A stretch of DNA of 64,000 nucleotides from Mactra quadrangularis (taxonomy: Eukaryota; Mollusca; Bivalvia; Venerida; Mactridae), in the NCBI GenBank assembly GCA_025267735.1, contig CM046303.1, positions 39,631,380-39,695,379 on the forward strand. Reading direction: 5' to 3'. Positions 23,490-40,952 of the stretch are shown here, in pieces; positions within the stretch are counted from its first letter, which is position 1, and each line of letters begins with the position of its first letter. The position numbers and the translations under genes were made by a program. The notes beneath the pieces were generated by a model. It was not told the origin of the DNA. It saw only the letters and a list, made by a program, of their open reading frames with translations, and ran no database searches.

Positions 23490-23964
23490 AGGTTACATAC
23501 CACTAAATAAAATCCTTCTTTGTTGTATATAAAAAGTCTCATTTTCAATGACAAATTACACTATGACCAAGGTACGTAAGATACCCCAAACGATATATAG
23601 GCTGAAAGATCTATCTATTCCCCTCAAAATGATCAGTATTAGAAAAAAAGTTACGTTACTTATAAGAAAATAAATTTCGATTGAAAGTTCCTACCCTGAA
23701 AATGTCCTGGTTTTTAACTCTTCACCAGCCGTACAGAGTCATCTCCCCTTTTAACCAGTTTCCGCGACTAAACAAACCAGATCAATTGAATTTTTGCATA
23801 CTTTCACAGGAAAAGCATTGTCAAAGACATACATACTCTTCAATATTAAAAAACACCACAAATGAGGTATCCATGCACTCTCAAAAAAATAAATAAGGAC
23901 TATGTCACACTTTCTACTTCCGGTAAATGCTCACTTCCGGTTACCATTTAGTGGTATGTAACCT
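23490..23964 (+). mobile_element. 475-bp MITE family 'AGGTTACATACC', copy 1
   Basis: Bounded by a 19-bp inverted repeat (AGGTTACATACCACTAAAT and its complement ATTTAGTGGTATGTAACCT). Two more copies lie at 26062 and 44087. The internal frame 23681-23896 is broken by an indel in the other copies, so it is not a gene. No clear target duplication could be read. Confidence 0.9.
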
Positions 23965-26061
23965 TTAAGGGACAAAAAGTTTTTTGGCTCTTAAAAATCA
24001 ATTCATAAAGTGAAAGACCAATCACTTCTGAGCAATTATGTGCAGTTTCATAAAAAAATATTGATTAACTAAGCAGTAAGAGCATTTTAGCTGACATCAC
24101 CCATTCTCAAGAAATTGGTCAAATTTTAGGCATTTTTTTTAAAATTACATATCCTTGAAATTAAAGCTTTTTCACATAAATTAGTGTTATAACTGACAAT
24201 ATATTGATGTTTTTCTGTATATTCATGATAGAAAAGGCAAATGCAACATTTTCCAAGCATTATTTTCACCTTTTCTATGTTTGTATAGTGATTTTTAGAG
24301 AAAAAATGACCAAAAATAGCACAAAATGAACCAATTTTCAAGCTTTTTCTGGTAAAAAAAACATTTTAATGTCACATCAGATAATCAAATGACATGTTTC
24401 TATGCATGCTACAGTCAATTCAACTGAATCAAACCAGATTTTTTAAACATGGATGTCACCAAGGTGACTTTTTGACTTATCAATCAGCAGACTCTTTAAA
24501 GTCTGGATTATCCCCTACCCCTCTGGAAGACCACTGATCTCACTTCCTGAGAAAAATGTTCTCACCAGTGGTGTCTATATGAGGATATTTTAAGTCTGTG
24601 AATGTGTATTTCTTGTTTTTTTCCATTTTTTTATATCACACTTGCTGATAATTTGACTGCGTGTAATGATCATGACCCTTCGGAGAAGAAAAGCACTGAG
24701 TAGGTGGGTGGGATTTCAAAAAAGGTGTAAAATGCCCGTTTAAGGGCAAAAAAATTACATAAATTGTTGTTCTGTGGATGTAAAATATCCTAGACTGAAA
24801 AAGACAGTCTTTGACAGTAGAATAAATGAACATAATGGTAAACTGACCTTCGGTGAGGGGGATGGGTTCACTACTAATATACGGCCTTTTCAGACCTTAG
24901 TCCGATGATGAAATCAATGCTCCCTAACTGTCCCTAAGTAACTCAAAGCCTGAAAGGCAAACCAGTAAAATAATGAATACCACAAAAATTGAGGATTTTA
25001 GTGTCAGTTGCAACAGAAAAAACAGGTTTTATGACAAAAAAATGTGATGGTAAATTAACTTTTGACTCAGAAAATTCTCAAAAAATGGGTATGGTATGGA
25101 GCTGTGTTCACTTCCAGATCCACAACCTGAATAATGGGTTCACAGGATCCTTTCCTTTCAAAAGTCAATTTCTGGAACCTCCCATTCTTGGCGGTCTAAA
25201 ATTATTAATCAGATTCACGCAACTGACAAAAGAAATTGCAGAAAGCGGGACTCCCAGGTTGCGGCCAAAAAGAAATTTGTGCCCTACCGCCTAACAGAGA
25301 CAAAGCTATTAGCTTCATGAAAGGAAGCTCTATTCAGCAAGTCTTACACATTGCCCCCTTACTAAAATGGGCAAAAACAAGTGCTAGGTCACAACTTTGT
25401 GTGATTTTATGTGTTCATGTAAATAAGAAATGCTAATACAGCCCTCTAACAGTCATCTTGATGGTGTGTATGACCAGTGATGATACCGCGGTAGTGATTT
25501 TTGTGCAGTTCTTTCATATTTTCTTGCTTTTGTATATCTTATGTTGAGTCCATATGAGAATGTATTGAGTTTGAATTGATAAATATGACAAAAATTGGTG
25601 CTTTTACAAGAGAATATCTAAATATTATATCATTTATGCATCATATGACAATAAATCAGATGATAATGCGGTTCTGCTGATCTCCATGACCGGCCTACAG
25701 CCCAACTCCGACACCAGTTTTCCCTTCATCATTGACAGTTAGAGGCTTAATAATCCAATGGAGAACATTACAACATAAACTATTATAGCACAGATGTGAT
25801 AGGCATACATCATGGCTAAAAAATCACATTGCATGGAAATTGATACATCAATCTGTGCACGAACTGGTTGCGGATGGGGTCTCGGATGGGCATTTTACCC
25901 TAATTATCCCATATTTGGACAGTCCAGCACCATTACATGCACCATCCAACACCAAACATCCATTTTCTACATCTAAATGACATATATTAATGATTTTGTC
26001 CATAATCTTTATATGCAATCCATCAAAAATCTTAAATTTGGCAGACGATGTTGTCTCTTAA
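23965..26061. other. 2.1-kb segment between two near-identical MITEs
   Basis: No gene was recognised. The overlapping frames at 24989-25294 and 25236-25436 read through moderately GC-rich sequence ('RDKAISFMKGSSIQQVLHI') but show no known domain. They could be an exon or repeat relic. Confidence 0.35.
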
Positions 26062-26535
26062 AGGTTACATACCACTAAATAAAATCCTTCTTTGTTGTAT
26101 ATAAAAAGTCTCATTTTCAATGACAAATTACACTATGACCAAGGTACGTAAGATACCCCAAACGATATATAGGCTGAAAGATCTATCTATTCCCCTCAAA
26201 ATGATCAGTATTAGAAAAAAAGTTACGTTACTTATAAGAAAATAAATTTCGATTGAAAGTTCCTACCCTGAAAATGTCCTGGTTTTTAACTCTTCACCAG
26301 CCGTACAGAGTCATCTCCCCTTTTAACCAGTTTCCGCGACTAAACAAACCAGATCAATTGAATTTTTGCATACTTTCATAGGAAAAGCATTGTCAAAGAC
26401 ATACATACTCTTCAATATTTAAAAACACCACAAATGAGGTATCCATGCACTCTCAAAAAATAAATAAGGACTATGTCACACTTTCTACTTCCGGTAAATG
26501 CTCACTTCCGGTTACCATTTAGTGGTATGTAACCT
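26062..26535 (+). mobile_element. 475-bp MITE family 'AGGTTACATACC', copy 2
   Basis: Nearly identical to copy 1 over the full length, with only a few substitutions and single-base indels (for example the A-run near 26450). Same orientation and same inverted ends. Confidence 0.9.
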
Positions 26536-27440
26536 ACAGTATAATGTTTCTTATCTCTGTTACAAGTTAATCGCTTCAAGTATATTCTGTGACGTCATAC
26601 TGAGCGTCTGGTCAATTTCTCCTGCAGAAATACATAAAGTACCAGTTTCAGTATGATGTTGCAAATCATGAACTACTTTGTCTCGGAATATTCTGGCTTG
26701 GGTGCTGTTAGGTATCGGCGATCTAAAATTGGACTCTGATCGGAATACTACTATTAATCTTGTCATACCAGTGTATTCATTGTTAACACAATGAATACAA
26801 AAATAGTATCCTATAATTGCGGGGCGATTTTAGCCGCTACTGGAGAATGGAGAAAGCATGTTTACACATATGTACATTTAAGGAACTTTATTTCGGATGT
26901 TCTGATAAACTAATAAGATGTCACACTAAAGAAGATCATTTAAAACTAAATATGTCATTGTTTTTGCACTTAATTAACCACTAAAAGCGGCATCTAGCTT
27001 TGCCTCTAGTAGTTTATAGACAGACAAAGTTATAGTCTAAGTCTTCAAAGAACGCTGTCGTCTCATCTCAGTTTACAATTAAAAATGGAAGACAGTCATC
27101 AAGAGATATAATCTAAATGAAAGTGACATAAACAGATTGTAGGTCTATCATTACATGACTGATAATATCACTAACTGGCTCAATATCATGAATTTATCTT
27201 TGATAATCATGTAACAAATACATTGAGACAATACTTCATTTTCAAAACTCAACATGCGATGTAACTGTTGTAATTTATGACCAGTACAATTGACAGTTAT
27301 GGTTATTATCAAACGAGAACTGTATCCTAGTGGAGGCAAACAGTCGGCAATCTGAGGTATCAGATAGTCTTTGTATTGTTAAAAGACAAAACAAGTGTAG
27401 CACATGTATAATACGGCACGTGTACTCTCTTGCCTTCAAG
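26536..27440. other. Intergenic with an unassigned minus-strand frame
   Basis: The minus-strand frame 26560-26766 (starting MTRLIVVFRSESNF) is somewhat protein-like in composition, but I recognise no family and see no clear splice sites. The rest is AT-rich with nothing recognised. Confidence 0.3.
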
Positions 27441-27515
27441 CTAGCTTTTATGGCGACGTGGTAAAGTGTCCGCTAACGACTCGAGAGGTTGTGGGTTCGA
27501 AACCTAGTTCGGACC
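27441..27515 (+). repeat. tRNA-like sequence, probably a SINE head
   Basis: Contains an A-box-like 'tggcgacgtgg' and a good B box 'gggttcgaaacc' at tRNA spacing, but no clean acceptor stem pairing at the ends. It is probably a tRNA-derived SINE head or degraded tRNA pseudogene. It differs from both SINE families elsewhere in the window. Confidence 0.5.
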
Positions 27516-29640
27516 ATGGATTTTTATCGGGTTACACAAGCATTTAAGAGATTGTTAATACAATATATTTTTAATAAGTGTTAAACATAAAGAAATAATC
27601 TAATACTGTCTCTCTGTATTCTAATGACAATTTGTTCTTTGCAATGCTGTATGATGATCTATGCATTTCTTAAGCTTGAAGTCTACCGTCAAAGTTTTTG
27701 TACAGAATTTGCATCTTGCAATCAGCCCTAAAAGCAAATCGGCCAGCGTTATGCGTCGGTAGATTAACACGTCCCCATGGCGCAGAGTTTTCATGAATAT
27801 GCAAATAAGCAATTCTCAGTGGTAGGACTATACAGAAATGCCGAGTTTGCACCATTGTCGATTCTGGTTTTTACGTCATTAAGTTAACAGACTCACTATG
27901 ATTGGTATTAGGTGATTGCAAAATTTTGAGTCTAATGGGACAAACTTAATTTTATTAAGAAATGCTGTACTCAACAATCAATAGAAAACAAGCGAGATCT
28001 TGCAGGAAAAACTGATGACACAAATGTAGTAAAACATAACATGGTTTATTTTTATACCATTTGCGAAAGCAATAACGGTTTTAGGAATTGTTTTTATTCT
28101 TGTTCTCGGTATTTTGTGTCGAGATAGCATAGAAATGTATTTTGTTGTTAAAATAATGCAACAAAGAATTGGTTTCCTGGGAAATTTAAAAGAAATCCTT
28201 AATGTCCGTGATTTAAGTTTTGTTCATCGATTACTGCAACACTTACCAGCAACAGCTGCCTTTTTCCTGCAAGATCCTATCAACACAACACACGGCACGA
28301 CATGGTTCAAAATTATGAGCATTTTACACTAACTCATGGTTTTGAAGTATTTCAGAAAATATAACCAGAAAACTAATCAATAATATTGTTTAATTTTTCG
28401 TTCTTTAAAACTAACCATTCTCTACCTGTTTAAATAAATGTACTATCTATACAGAAAGTAACATTATAGTTGTTTTCAAGCAAGTATAATATCTTTAGAA
28501 GAAATACATTTAGTCGAGTAATAAATATTGTGTTGTGTTGTTTGAGAGAGATGTCTCTCTGTGATTGTCAATCATGATTTATCAGTAAATTTACATCTCC
28601 CTTAGGACGAAATTGGATAGATAATGATTGTATGCATGTAAAAGCTACTAATCATTTAAAATTCTTCAATGTGATTTGTCATAGCCTATCAATGACAACC
28701 AGATGTGATGTATTTAGATTCATAATCTCTTGGAATTGAATATAGTATCAACGAGATTACTTATTACCATGAATGGTAGATATTGATTATATACATATAA
28801 AGATGTATAAATACTAGTAGAGTGTCTGATACTTCTTTCTCTGTATCACAGACATTTAGAATAAAATATATTTGTACGTTTAGATACTTTAAAATTACAA
28901 AATATTAATGAATTTCAATTTCAAATTATTTTAATTATAGGCATTTTAAAAGAAAACGCATCGGTAGGAATTTAGATATATCTTTCTTGTATCAGAGGGT
29001 TTTTAATATTTTTGTAAGTTGAATACTTCTATGCAGCGGCTATTTTTCTTGAGGTACATGTACGTCAAAAGGGGCCAATAAAACTTCCCGATCGGGAAGG
29101 ATTTCAAATGACATTTGCTGCCCGACCGGAAAGCACTGAAGGGGAATACCCTTACTTCACGAACGGGAAGTATATCAACACATACATTGTATATCCATGT
29201 ACATGGTCCCAAGGAAATAACACAACATTGACATCTTAGGCCTCAACAAGTTGATCATATGTTCTACGGATTTTTCTGGAAAAAAATGGGGCGAGCGAGC
29301 GAAGAAAAAAAAGTCTTTATTCACTTGCTTTATATAGCGGTTTGACCAAATTTTTTTGAGCGAGCGAGGAAATAAAAATATTTTTTTTATGTAAAAACCG
29401 TCAAAATTAAGGTGCGAGCGAATCCATAAAACATAGGATCAATTTGTTGTGGCCTTAAAGTAAATAATAAACATTTATTATATCGTTCTATAGATAAACA
29501 TATAACATAAATACATTTATGTGTAGTTCTCAAAAAACACACTTTTATAACACATATAGTAGAGGTAATAGATCTATACAAGAAAAATGTTAAGTCAGAT
29601 TCAGTGTAATTCTAAACAAGAAGATCCTGAAGTCCCCGAA
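27516..29640. other. Intergenic, nothing recognised
   Basis: No convincing gene. A perfect 16-bp palindrome CTTCCCGATCGGGAAG lies at 29084-29099, and 'gcgagcgag' motifs recur at 29290-29415. The frames at 27621-27855 and 28114-28332 have no recognisable domain. Confidence 0.4.
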
Positions 29641-30195
29641 TCACTCACCTGAGAACTAGATTCTAATGGCATCTAACACAAAATCTTGTGACACTTTTTT
29701 ACATGTATGAAAACTGGGATCTGGAGAACAAAATACAAATATGAAAGCTCTTGGCCTTTCATATTTGAGAAAAAAGATATATCAATATTTCCTTATATAG
29801 CTGAATGTAAAACCTGAGAGCCCTGGGGCAGAGCCAATTTTAGGAGCCAATTAAACCACAGGGGTATAATTTGGACAAACTTCAAAGAGGACCTTGAGGT
29901 GATGCTACATGCCAAATCTGAAAGCTCTTGGTCTAACATTTAGTGAGAAGAATTTTTTTTAACATTTCCTTATTTAAATCTGTTGACCTCTAGAGCAGAG
30001 TCAATATAGACCACAAGGGAAAATTTGAACAATCTTTGTAAAGGACCTTCATGTTAGCTACATGCCAAATTTGGTAAGTGTATGCCTTATGTTTTTTGAC
30101 AAGAAGATGCCTTAAGAAATTGTCGACGCACGACGCACAAAGACTGGTATCAAAAGATCACTTTTGGCACTTCGTTCTCACGTGAGCTAAAATGA
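29640..30195 (+). repeat. Bivalve-type dispersed repeat ending 'tcacgtgagctaaaa'
   Basis: It has about two to three degenerate units of roughly 140-190 bp sharing 'gaccttgaggtgatgctaca', 'catgccaaatctgaaagctc' and 'agagccaattttagg'-type words. The 3' end has 'gacgcacgacgcacaaagac' and 'ggcacttcgttctcacgtgagc'. From memory of bivalve sequence this tail style is common in dispersed repeats of that group; the family name was not established. Confidence 0.6.
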
Positions 30196-30671
30196 ATAAT
30201 TTTATGAACATGCAAATGATATGATGATGGCCATAGAAGAAGTAATAAAACAATCACAACAATGGTTTGGTGAGACACAAGATGCAATAATAGTCACTTA
30301 CCATGTAATGTGCCTGCATCAGACCAACATAAAATCTAATATTATCATGAACACATTTAAAATACGCCACTGTCGGAGTACTAAACATAACATTTGATAT
30401 ATGTGGCATTCATTGTTAGTCATCTTTTGGAATGACAATAAAATAAACTCATTTGAATATTCCCTGCCCAATAAAACATGTATTAAATACCATGATATAA
30501 TCACATGAATGTGATAGTCAATTTTGTATGATAATGAATTATAATTATTTGTAGGATGGAAAACAATGATATGTCTTAAATCATCTATTTCAACTTATTT
30601 CTACATTGGTAATACATTGGTGTTATACATTGGTTGGTTGTCTTTTTAACAACGTCCATTTTGAATTTGAA

Positions 30672-31465
30672 CACACAGTTTAAGTACAACATATTGGTTC
30701 AATTTAAGTACAATACTCAGTTCAATTTAAGTACAATACTCAGTTCAATTTAAGTACAAGACACATTAAAATATGAGTACAACACCGAGTTCGATATGAG
30801 TACAGCACACAGTACAATACTAGTACAAAACACAGTTTAACATAGGTTCAACGTACAGTTCAATATTAGTACAACATACAGTTTATTATAGATTCAACAC
30901 ACAGTTCAATATATGTACAACATACTGTTCAATATGAGTACAACATTCAGTTCAATATACGTACAGTATACAGTTCAATATAAGTTCAGCGTACAGTTCA
31001 ATATAAGTTCAGCGTACAGTTCAATATAAGTACAGCATACAGTTCAATATAAGTTCAGCGTACAGTTCAATATAAGTACAGCGTACAGTTCAATATAAGT
31101 ACAGCGTACAGTTCAATATAAGTTCAGCGTACAGTTCAATATAAGTTCAGCGTACAGTTCAATATAAGTTCAGCGTACAGTTCAATATAAGTTCAGCGTA
31201 CAGTTCAATATAAGTACAGCATACAGTTCAATATAAGTTCAGCGTACAGTTCAATATAAGTACAGCATACAGTTCAATATAAGTTCAGCGTACAGTTCAA
31301 TATAAGTACAGCGTACAGTTCAATATAAGTTCAGCGTACAGTTCAATATAAGTTCAGCGTACAGTTCAATATAAGTTCAGCGTACAGTTCAATATAAGTA
31401 CAGCATACAGTTCAATATAATAACAATTCATAGTTTAGTACAAGTGCAACGCACTGTTCGATATA
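30672..31465 (+). repeat. 23-bp minisatellite, about 30 units
   Basis: The unit has the form GTTCAATATAAGT followed by either TCAGCGTACA or ACAGCATACA/ACAGCGTACA. The central part (30960-31420) is highly regular, and both edges decay (for example 'gttcaatttaagtacaatactca' units at 30710-30760). The order of the three variants in the core shows a repeated block, indicating segmental duplication of several units within the array. Confidence 0.92.
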
Positions 31466-31881
31466 AAGATAGCACGTCGTTCATTTTAAAAAAAAGTTTC
31501 AGTTCTTTTACAAATTCTAACTAAGAAACAATTTAACAAAGCTTCGATTTGTTTACAGTCTACAATGCGGCAATGCTGAAGAGTTTAAAACTAAATTCCT
31601 CAAACACGGTCTTCACTTAATGAAGAAAATAATATATTGTATTATAAAGAAGTCACTTGTCAGTCCCAAACAATATCATACAACAATTAGAAAATGCATG
31701 AGAATGATAGCTTAATCAGCATCTACAGGAAGTGAAGAGAGAGTCAAAGATGATAATGGTTGATATGATAGGAATGAATGATAAGAATGTGATAGGAGAC
31801 AAGATGATAGGAGACAAGATGACTGTTTAATGTGTCATCAGATTATACAGCTTCACTAATCTAATGATTAAATTAGCTTAA

Positions 31882-32244
31882 GGGTACTCATTCACTGATT
31901 TCAACTTAAACATCAACTTTTTCTGAAACTATCAAAATTGTTAGGAAGCATTTTTGGAAGCAGGAAAGTAGTGGTCTGTTAATGACATTTTTAGGGCAAA
32001 TTGACATACAACTTCAAAATTTATGATGGTGTTTCATGTAGTGAATATCTACCCCGCATGTCACAGTATAGACAATTGTAGTGCATTTTTGGGGACTTTA
32101 ATTGTATATTTTTTGCAAGATATAGGTCAGTTTGTCTTAAAATTAGAATTATTAGAATTAGAATCTTTTTTAACAAAATTACAGACACTCGATGGTATTT
32201 TTAAATTATAGAAAAAAAGAAACCAAATATGTGAACTAGTACCT
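31882..32244 (+). mobile_element. TTAA-flanked MITE, copy 1 (363 bp)
   Basis: The ends are imperfect inverted repeats, GGGTACTCATTCAC and (complement) AGGTACTAGTTCAC, each preceded by TTAA (31878-31881; 32245-32248). A TTAA duplication is typical of piggyBac and Kolobok elements. Similar copies occur at 44771-45089 and, partial and inverted, at 38053-38245. The internal frame 32023-32211 is not conserved among copies. Confidence 0.8.
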
Positions 32245-32248
32245 TTAA

Positions 32249-37220
<4,972 letters not shown>

Positions 37221-37676
37221 TAGAGCTGTCATCCATTTTATCGATATTGGTGTATCGTGGATATTTTATTTCCGATCAATAATCGATATGAATTTTGAAA
37301 TATAATAATAAAGCCTATGTAGATAAATGTACGAGAGTGTCAAAATTTTCAAGACGAACTGAAGAGAGCTATAATGAGCTGAAACGGATGCGCTGTCATA
37401 ATATGAACGGATAATAAAAAATCAATTTATGATAGATCTTTTTATTTATTTATTATCAATACAAATCCTTTTTACCAACTACAATGTACTTACCAGTTTA
37501 ATGCAGAATGTATAACATTCATGACAAATGTACATCTATTATGAGTTTATGACTACATAAATGGTCTGTATAGTACTGCAGTGAATGCATCGATATATAT
37601 CGGTGTATCGTCTATATTCATTTCTCGATATATCGATATTGTCGATACGGTTTGAGACCAATCAATGAAAGCTCTA
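37221..37676. mobile_element. hAT MITE, 456 bp, 8-bp target duplication
   Basis: The terminal inverted repeat is TAGAGCTGTCAT / ATGAAAGCTCTA, and direct repeats GTTTCTGA lie at 37213-37220 and 37677-37684. A TAGAG end plus an 8-bp duplication is the hAT signature. The interior near both ends is rich in 'atcgata' words (37240-37290 and 37590-37650). No transposase. Confidence 0.88.
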
Positions 37677-38052
37677 GTTTCTGATATTAGTGGTAATTGA
37701 CGTGAAAGTCAAAGCTCTTAATGTTGATGGAATAATTATAATATATTATTGTATGTATAATATGTTTGAAGATGGGTGGCAATATTTTATACTAAGATAG
37801 GATTGCAATTATCTGCTAATAAGCATTTATATAAAATATAAAAGCTACTATATAAAAAGTAACTGTCCTATATCACAAATTCATCATAAAAAGAAAGGTA
37901 TTAATTCACAGATTTTGGTTAATTTTTCTGTAATTTCAGAATATCATTCTGTGTCTGTAATTGTGTTAAAACAGTAATTCTTAATATTCTAAGACAAACT
38001 GATCTAAATGTTGAAAGATATTAGAAATATACAATAAAGGTTACAAAAAGGC

Positions 38053-38245
38053 ACTTAAGTTGTCTATACCATTACAAACGGGGTAGATTTTTACTACATA
38101 AAACACCATCATTTGTAGTTACATGTATATGCCATTTTGCACTAAATTTGTCATTATCAAAACACTACTTTCCTGCTTCCAAAAAGGTTTACATACAATT
38201 TTGTTAGTTTTAGAAAAAGTTGATATTTAAGTTTAAATCTGTGAA
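38053..38245 (-). mobile_element. TTAA MITE family, partial inverted copy 2
   Basis: Its reverse complement follows the first half of the copies at 31882 and 44771 ('tttttggaagcaggaaagtag', 'ataatgacaaatttagtgca'). One terminus is missing. Confidence 0.75.
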
Positions 38246-38308
38246 TAAGATTTATCTATCTATCTATCCTTATTGTATGTTTGTCAAATATTCTTATGAA
38301 CCTTATAA

Positions 38309-38562
38309 CCCGGGTTGGTATCGGAGTTGGTTGCGCGCCGGGATTTTAAATCTCTTGTCCCGAAGGGGGAACGGGTTCGAATCCTACCCGGGGATGTTAT
38401 ACCCTTCCATGAATATTTGACAATAATGTCCAGTTTCCGGCCTTGTGGAAGAGTAGATTGGTACTGGTTATATACAAGGGTCCAGGAATGCTAGGTTAGG
38501 TGCACTGGCCGCCGTTATATGACCTATACAATGTGTTGCTACGGCATTAAACCCAACAAAAA
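38309..38562 (+). mobile_element. SINE family B, near full length
   Basis: The tRNA-related head ('gttggtatcggagttggttg', then B box 'gggttcgaatcc') is followed by a body 'tttccggccttgtggaagag' and the tail 'gttgctacggcattaaaccc'. The last ~50 bp (from 'ccgccgttatatgacctata') is shared with SINE family A, while the head and body are different. Confidence 0.85.
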
Positions 38563-39458
38563 TAGAAACATATAATTATTTCAGCTTCAATTTCGCCACG
38601 ATGGTTCTGATCATCAGTATGACTTTTAAAGTCCTATAATAATCATGATTGTGTTCGGCTTTGTGATTTTCGTACTCGTTCGGCGTATTAAAAACACAGT
38701 GAACCTTACTCAATCTAGATACTTGAAACACTTAACATTGATGATGAACTTAATCATCAAAGCCTTCATTCCTCTTGTGAAGAAAAAAACGTACAAAATT
38801 TTAATGACTATTTATATCATGTTACGCGTTTCATTCTTTTTGAACTTTATTCAACCGCGGTGTGTTAATATTGGTGCCCTGCGAAACAAATTGGCGTAAA
38901 AACTAAATTATGATGATAGCCCCGTCAATTATTTCAATAATCTCGTACCGGTGGGAAAATGTCATAACGCAATAAAATTTATTTTTAAAATATCATGACA
39001 ATAGTTACATTACGAGAATGAAGAAGCTTGTCATGGGTTCTTTATCGTAAAGACAACGGCTTTGGTATTTTAAATCGTTATGCATTATATCAAGTACTCA
39101 ACTTAAACAATTCAGCTTAAAATGTTGAAATTGCCATTACTAATTTAATATTGCTTTATTATAAGTAATATGTTTTACATAATGGTCGCATGCTGATGTG
39201 ATAATATTAAAGATAGACGTCAAGTTCATTTCTTGTAAAATCTGTATCAGATTACAATTGAGTCCTAAATAAAAGTGACTAAGGCGTTTAACTCCGCCCC
39301 TCTCTAGATCCTAACTTGTTTCTGGGGTCATATTTGCAGACCACACATCTAGTGGAGACACTGACATGTTTTTGGACCACTTACTGAGTAGTTATCAAAC
39401 TTTAGAAAACATGTGACATTGTGATTTTGTGGCTTTTGTAAATGTTAGTCAATACAAG
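38563..39458. other. Intronic or intergenic, nothing firm
   Basis: The frame 38645-38899 has no recognised domain. 39280-39450 is less AT-rich and includes a possible splice acceptor 'tcatatttgcag' at 39347. Confidence 0.35.
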
Positions 39459-39551
39459 ATGATTGAAACATGGTGGGCGGTTACGGCCATGACGCTTATT
39501 GTGTCGTTTCTCGTAGCGTCCATCTGTCGATGTCTGAAACTAACACCATAG
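39459..39551 (+). CDS. Candidate 30-residue membrane micropeptide
   Basis: The open frame starts ATGATTGAAACATGG and encodes a peptide with one hydrophobic stretch (about residues 5-24, 'WWAVTAMTLIVSFLVASICR') and a short basic end before TAG. The local sequence is more GC-rich than its surroundings. Size and layout resemble single-pass micropeptides such as sarcolipin-type regulators, but there is no sequence match to those and chance is quite possible. It lies within the presumed sulfotransferase intron. Confidence 0.22.
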   Translation: MIETWWAVTAMTLIVSFLVASICRCLKLTP

Positions 39552-39707
39552 TTACATCCCATGATATCTCCTATGTTTGTTCCCCATTATTTTATATATA
39601 AATATAGCCTGATATAAAGTTACAACATTTTATATATTGACTTTACGTACATTTTGTATGTTCTCGTTTAAAGTGTGACAAAATCACATTATGTTAATAC
39701 ATGTATT

Positions 39708-39871
39708 TTTTACCTCTGGAAAACGTGTTCGTCCAAGAAAGTCAAAAAGACATGGTCAAAGTGTGTAAAGGCTGATTTGAAAACAAAAACATTGAGAATC
39801 AATGATACTCTAAACAGGGTTCCGCGGAGATTAGGTGTCAGACGATCTATCCTGGGATACCAGCTTGATTG
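39708..39871 (+). pseudogene. Possible LINE C-terminal fragment
   Basis: The frame reads 'KVKKTWSKCVKADLKTKTLR' and then 'RVPRRLGVRRSI', resembling the 'RGRPRKTW..CVK.DL...' segment that ends many invertebrate LINE polyproteins. It is short and the upstream sequence does not continue the protein, so this is tentative. Confidence 0.3.
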
Positions 39872-40927
39872 ATCGATTGATTGATTTGGGCAGTAATACA
39901 ATTCGTATTTTACGTTACTTATGAATTAATGCTGTTAACATTAATGATAATTTCTTATATAAAAACCTTGAAAATTACCGATATCATTGTTAGTGACATT
40001 GTAATCATTGTTGGGACTGTACCACCTCCAAACATTTTATTGCTGAAAAGAGTGGCACTGTGATGATATAATCATATATTGTGTTTTTGCATTCTCTTGT
40101 GTAGTTGAAAAACATGATAGATTAAGCAAAAGGTTTGTTAAAATGTAAGTTAAAGAAACATTATAATAATTAAGAAGTAACTTACAGTTGTCTATATTTT
40201 GCCGTTGAATAAAACATATGCACGAGTTTTGAAGTGCCAAAATTAAATATCAAGTGTTTTAACACAATCACATCAAAACAAGTGTCTGTGCTTTATTCTG
40301 CAACAAACTATTGAAAGCAGTATGTTATTTCGTTTCTAACATTGAAAAATGAATAAGTTTCCCATGAAGTTCTTCAAAGTTAAATGAGGGGGTTAATTAT
40401 AACAGCCGTGTATGTGTTCAATAATAAAATATAGATGACGTCACGTTGAATATAGAAAGAAAACGCACGTGCCTATGTTAGAATTGAAGTTTAGATATAA
40501 TAATACATTTATAAAGAATAGTTCTACTTCATGATGACTACAATATATAAATCATACTGTCACGTCACTGTTAAAATTATTGATCATTAGCAATTGTCGA
40601 GTTTTGTCTAAGTTCTAAGTAAATATTTTATTGTAGTGATGTTTAAATAAATAAGATAGGTTCTCTTACACTTTCAATTATATAGATTTGTTATTAATCA
40701 ATGTAATTAATGCGATAATCTTTTTTATAAGATTAATATAGTACATCCAGTTTAACTCCTAATAAATTCTGGTTCATACTGTTTTGTATTATTGTAGACT
40801 GAAACGGTAACCAGAGAGTCTCGTGTTTGTTTTCTTAATAATTAAAGCCCGATATCGAATATGTGAAGGTAATTCATATCCCTTGATTAAAATTGTATAA
40901 ATCATACCAAGATGACGTCATTATCAG
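39872..40927. other. Non-coding, nothing recognised
   Basis: AT-rich; no frame or repeat stands out. Confidence 0.4.
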
Positions 40928-40952
40928 CGTCGTAGCAACACATTGTACAGGT
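40928..40952 (-). mobile_element. SINE family A, tail-proximal piece split off by a MITE
   Basis: 'gcgtcgtagcaacacattg' plus GTACAGGT corresponds to the SINE A tail region that resumes at 42604. The outermost 'ttgttgggttt' part of the tail is missing. Confidence 0.8.

Noticed and set aside
23681..23896. 71-aa frame in a MITE
   Set aside because: The frame lies in a non-coding MITE and is interrupted in the other copies.
27441..27515. Functional tRNA gene
   Set aside because: A and B boxes are present but acceptor-stem pairing and anticodon arm are not convincing; treated as a SINE head.
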